A stretch of DNA of 64,000 bases from Desulfobacteraceae bacterium (GTDB taxonomy: Bacteria; Desulfobacterota; Desulfobacteria; Desulfobacterales; JACKCP01). How positions within the stretch are numbered: the stretch's first letter is position 1; each line of letters begins with the position of its first letter. The stretch lies in assembly GCA_020633955.1 (NCBI GenBank), contig JACKCP010000004.1, forward strand, positions 1-64,000, written 5' to 3'. Position numbers and translations under genes: made by a program. This document shows positions 61,470 to 64,000 of the stretch, piece after piece. The notes beneath the pieces are model-generated. The model did no database searches and was not told where the DNA came from. It saw nothing but the letters and a program-made list of their open reading frames with translations.

Positions 61470-62438
61470 TTAAATCCGATCAGCTATTGCCATGATTTCC
61501 TTTTTTAGTTCTGGAAAGGGAATTGTTGTTGAAAATCCTGCTGCGGTTTCATGGCCTCCGCCTCCGTATGAAAATGCAATTTTAGATACATCTATTGTTC
61601 CGTCAGATCTTAGGCTTACATGATAGCATTGATCTTTATTCTTTTCCTTTTCACCCTCTTTTATCAGAGCCGCAACCTTTACATCTTCAATATGTTCTGC
61701 GTAATTAATCAGTTCTGATACATCTTCTCTTTTGGTATCAGTTTGTTTCAGCATGTTCTGTGTAAGAATCATTAGAGACATTTTTTTGTTGTCTGAAATT
61801 TCAATGGAATCAAGAACCATATTGATAAGTTTTATTCTTCCAAGTGAGTAGCTTCCGTATATCTGCTGGGCAACTTTATGGGGAGATACTCCATAGTCAA
61901 GCATTTCACGGCATATTGAAAAAGCTTCTGCATTTGTGTTTGAAAACCTGAATGAACCTGTATCTGTAAATATTCCTGTATATATTGAGTAGGCAATTTC
62001 ATTGCATATTTCTATTCCAAGATCCTTTATCAGCCTGTATACAATTTCTGCAGTTGCACTTGCCTTTGGTTCAACTATTTTAAATGTGCCGAAATTAGTA
62101 TTTGTTCTGTGGTGATCAATATTAATTATTTCAGGGATATTTTTAAGGATTCTTTTGCACTTTCCTGTCCTGCCGGTTTCGCTGCAGTCAAGGATTACTG
62201 CAGTATCAAATTTTGAATGGTCTGGAACGCCCCTGTTTATTTTTTCAATTCCCGGAAGAAAGGAAAAAATTTTGGGTATACAGCTTTCATTGTATAAATA
62301 AATATTTTTTCCTTTTTTCTCCAGGGCCCTGCCTAGTGCAAGCATTGAGCCAAGAGCGTCTCCGTCAGGGTGTAGATGGCTTGTTATGAGAATGTTTTGA
62401 CTTTTATCAAAAATTGTCTTCACCATTCTCTGGGCCAT
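61470..62438 (-). CDS. DHH/DHHA1 phosphoesterase (oligoribonuclease/pAp phosphatase NrnA-like)
   Basis: The 322-residue protein has the DHH metal motifs ITSHLHPDGDALGSMLAL and VILDCSETGRTGK, then DHHRTNTNFG, and the DHHA1 glycine motif SYGGGGHETAAGFS near the C-terminus. Family members degrade short RNA and adenosine 3',5'-bisphosphate. It overlaps rbfA by 32 bases and precedes truB by 5 bases. Confidence 0.92.
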   Translation of the reverse strand: MAQRMVKTIFDKSQNILITSHLHPDGDALGSMLALGRALEKKGKNIYLYNESCIPKIFSFLPGIEKINRGVPDHSKFDTAVILDCSETGRTGKCKRILKNIPEIINIDHHRTNTNFGTFKIVEPKASATAEIVYRLIKDLGIEICNEIAYSIYTGIFTDTGSFRFSNTNAEAFSICREMLDYGVSPHKVAQQIYGSYSLGRIKLINMVLDSIEISDNKKMSLMILTQNMLKQTDTKREDVSELINYAEHIEDVKVAALIKEGEKEKNKDQCYHVSLRSDGTIDVSKIAFSYGGGGHETAAGFSTTIPFPELKKEIMAIADRI

Positions 62439-62793
62439 CTTCTTCTTTTTTCAGGGACTTGAGAAGTTCATCCATTTTTTGTCCACTGTCTAAGACACTG
62501 TCATAGTAAAACTTCAGTTCCGGTGTATATCTTAATTTCAATTCGTTTCCGATTGTTTTTTTAAAAAAACCTTTTGCACTTTTAAAACCGTTCAGTGCTT
62601 CCTTTATTCTCTTGTCTCCTGTTCCTGTTACAGCAAAGTATACATAGGCACAGGACAGGTCTGCGTTCATTTTTACATCTGTTATGCTTACCCCTGAAAG
62701 TCTTGGGTCTTTTGTTTTTTTTATAAGCACTTCTGATACGATTGCCTGAATCTGGGTTCCAATTCGTGCAGAACGCGGGTAATCCTTGTTCAT
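62407..62793 (-). CDS. rbfA: Ribosome-binding factor A
   Basis: The 128-residue KH-like protein (RIGTQIQAIVSEVLIKKTKDPRLSGVSITDVKMNADLSCAYVY) assists 16S rRNA 5' end maturation and 30S assembly. Its last 32 bases overlap nrnA. It follows infB by 10 bases. Confidence 0.96.
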   Translation of the reverse strand: MNKDYPRSARIGTQIQAIVSEVLIKKTKDPRLSGVSITDVKMNADLSCAYVYFAVTGTGDKRIKEALNGFKSAKGFFKKTIGNELKLRYTPELKFYYDSVLDSGQKMDELLKSLKKEEDGPENGEDNF

Positions 62794-62803
62794 TAAATCT
62801 CCT

Positions 62804-64000
62804 TTATCCCAAAGTAGGCTTTATTTCTTCCATCATATAGCATTCAATTGTGTCGCCTTCTTTAATGTCGTTAAATTTTTCTATTCCTATTCCGCATTCA
62901 TAGCCTTCATTTACTTCTCTAACATCATCTTTGTAACGTTTAAGAGAAGACATCTGACCGTCAAAAATGATTACGCCGTCTCTTAAGATTCTTGTATTCT
63001 TACCTCTCTTCATCATTCCGTTTGTTACAAAGCATCCTGCTACCTTGCCGATTTTTGGAACAGAAAATACTGCTCTTACTTCTGCTGTACCAAGAATTAC
63101 TTCTTTATATGTGGAATCCATGAGTCCTACCATTGCGTTTTCTATATCCTTGATGGCATCATAGATTACATTGTAGAACTTCATATCAATATTTTCTTCT
63201 TCTGCAAGCTCCCTTACCTTTGGAGCAGGGCGGACATTAAAGCCTAATATAATTGCATCTGAAACAGTTGCAAGGCTGATGTCAGACTCACTTACCGTAC
63301 CAGTTGCTGCATGTACAATTTTAATTTTAACTTCATCGGTTGAAAGCTTTCCAAGTGATTCCTTAAGAGCTTCAATTGAACCCTGGACATCGGCTTTTAT
63401 TATAAGATTAAGATCTTTAACTGCCTTATGCTCAAGTTTTTCAAAAAGTCCTTCAAGGCTCATTCTCGATGACTTTGCAAGATCTTTTGATCTTTGTTTG
63501 GCAGCTCTGTGCTCACCTACCTGCTTTGCATCTTTTTCATCCTTGAGAGCTATAAGTTCATCACCTGCCTCAGGTACACCGTTAAGTCCAAGTATTTCAA
63601 TCGGGATACTTGGGCCTGCCGATTCAATTTTTTCACCCTGGTCATTGAACATGGCTCTGACTTTGCCGTAATGGGTTCCGCAGACAACAGCGTCACCAAG
63701 TTTAAGTGTTCCTTCCTGAACCAGAACTGATGCTACTGGTCCTCTGCCAGTATCAAGTCTTGCCTCAATAACATGTCCTTTGGCAAATTTATCAGGGTCA
63801 GCCTTTAAATCCAGAATTTCAGACTGAAGAAGGATCATTTCAAGAAGCTCTTCAATACCAATTTTTTGTTTTGCCGATACATTAACAAATATTGTATCTC
63901 CTCCCCAGTCTTCAGGAAGAATACCATGTTCTGAAAGTTCTCTTTTTACAACGTCAGGCTCTGCACCCGGTTTGTCTATCTTGTTTACAGCAACAACAAT
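62804..64000 (-). CDS. infB: Translation initiation factor IF-2, C-terminal part (cut by window end)
   Basis: The reading frame continues to the window edge, giving the last 398 residues. [11 protein letters not shown] (G4 box) and [13 protein letters not shown] (G5) of the GTPase domain appear at the edge, followed by the beta-barrel domain II ([21 protein letters not shown]), domain III ([20 protein letters not shown]) and the C-terminal initiator-tRNA domain ending [10 protein letters not shown]. Upstream parts lie outside the window. It is first in the run infB-rbfA-nrnA-truB-rpsO-pnp. Confidence 0.97.
   Translation of the reverse strand: MVVAVNKIDKPGAEPDVVKRELSEHGILPEDWGGDTIFVNVSAKQKIGIEELLEMILLQSEILDLKADPDKFAKGHVIEARLDTGRGPVASVLVQEGTLKLGDAVVCGTHYGKVRAMFNDQGEKIESAGPSIPIEILGLNGVPEAGDELIALKDEKDAKQVGEHRAAKQRSKDLAKSSRMSLEGLFEKLEHKAVKDLNLIIKADVQGSIEALKESLGKLSTDEVKIKIVHAATGTVSESDISLATVSDAIILGFNVRPAPKVRELAEEENIDMKFYNVIYDAIKDIENAMVGLMDSTYKEVILGTAEVRAVFSVPKIGKVAGCFVTNGMMKRGKNTRILRDGVIIFDGQMSSLKRYKDDVREVNEGYECGIGIEKFNDIKEGDTIECYMMEEIKPTLG

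Overview
The window is a low-GC (AT-rich) bacterial chromosome segment with almost no sign of mobile DNA. No rRNA, tRNA, transposase or CRISPR array was seen. An orange-protein-type cluster (NifX-like proteins with ferredoxin-containing MinD-like ATPases), ferredoxin/flavodoxin proteins, LytS/LytTR and CstA genes, and the order infB-rbfA-nrnA-truB-rpsO-pnp-M16 protease-dut together suggest an anaerobic Desulfobacterota (Deltaproteobacteria, sulfate-reducer-like) organism. This is inference from gene content; no marker gene for sulfate reduction is in the window.

Layout. 1-2.8 kb (minus): DUF134 regulator, NifX-like protein, two ferredoxin-bearing MinD-family ATPases and a second NifX-like protein, with an 18-bp palindrome on the promoter. 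2.9-4.5 kb (plus): HD-domain protein and a cysteine-cluster protein. 4.5-7.5 kb (minus): minE, minD, minC and alr. 7.7-19.1 kb: Bcr/CflA-type efflux pump, aldo/keto reductase, membrane phosphoesterase, two convergent AraC regulators, a cupin / alpha-beta hydrolase / carboxymuconolactone decarboxylase operon with a decayed FMN-reductase gene inside it, a DUF169/MarR pair and an iron alcohol dehydrogenase. Four promoter regions here share a triple direct repeat built on ATCAGGCA, so this looks like an aldehyde/carbonyl-stress regulon comparable to YqhC/YqhD/DkgA.

19.3-27.2 kb: secreted tandem cyclophilin-like protein, thiolase, a three-gene ATP-grasp ligase / 7TM inactive transglutaminase / retropepsin cluster, a periplasmic binding protein and a patatin-like protein. 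27.6-33.3 kb (plus): chemoreceptor, LytTR regulator, LytS-type kinase and CstA-family carrier, resembling the BtsS/BtsR/BtsT pyruvate system, with helically phased direct repeats before the kinase gene. 33.4-39.9 kb (minus): an operon of an unknown 204-aa protein, an amino-acid permease fused to a PTS EIIA domain, and a 1345-aa unrecognised membrane protein.

40-49.5 kb: flavodoxin-ferredoxin protein, a possible small protein, a duplicated TolB-like propeller lipoprotein, umuDC, two EamA transporters, a YdjM-like membrane protein and a MerR regulator. 49.9-54.6 kb: a CoA-transferase whose promoter carries a LiuR-like palindrome, and a hybrid kinase with a periplasmic NMT1-like sensor. 55.1-64 kb (minus): housekeeping genes for an MBL hydrolase, dUTPase, M16 protease, PNPase, S15, TruB, NrnA, RbfA and IF2 (cut by the window end). 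Two families of short dispersed inverted repeats lie in the larger gaps: a ~140-170 bp MITE-like element (three copies, perhaps a fourth) and a hairpin with arms ATTTAAAAATATGAAAC.
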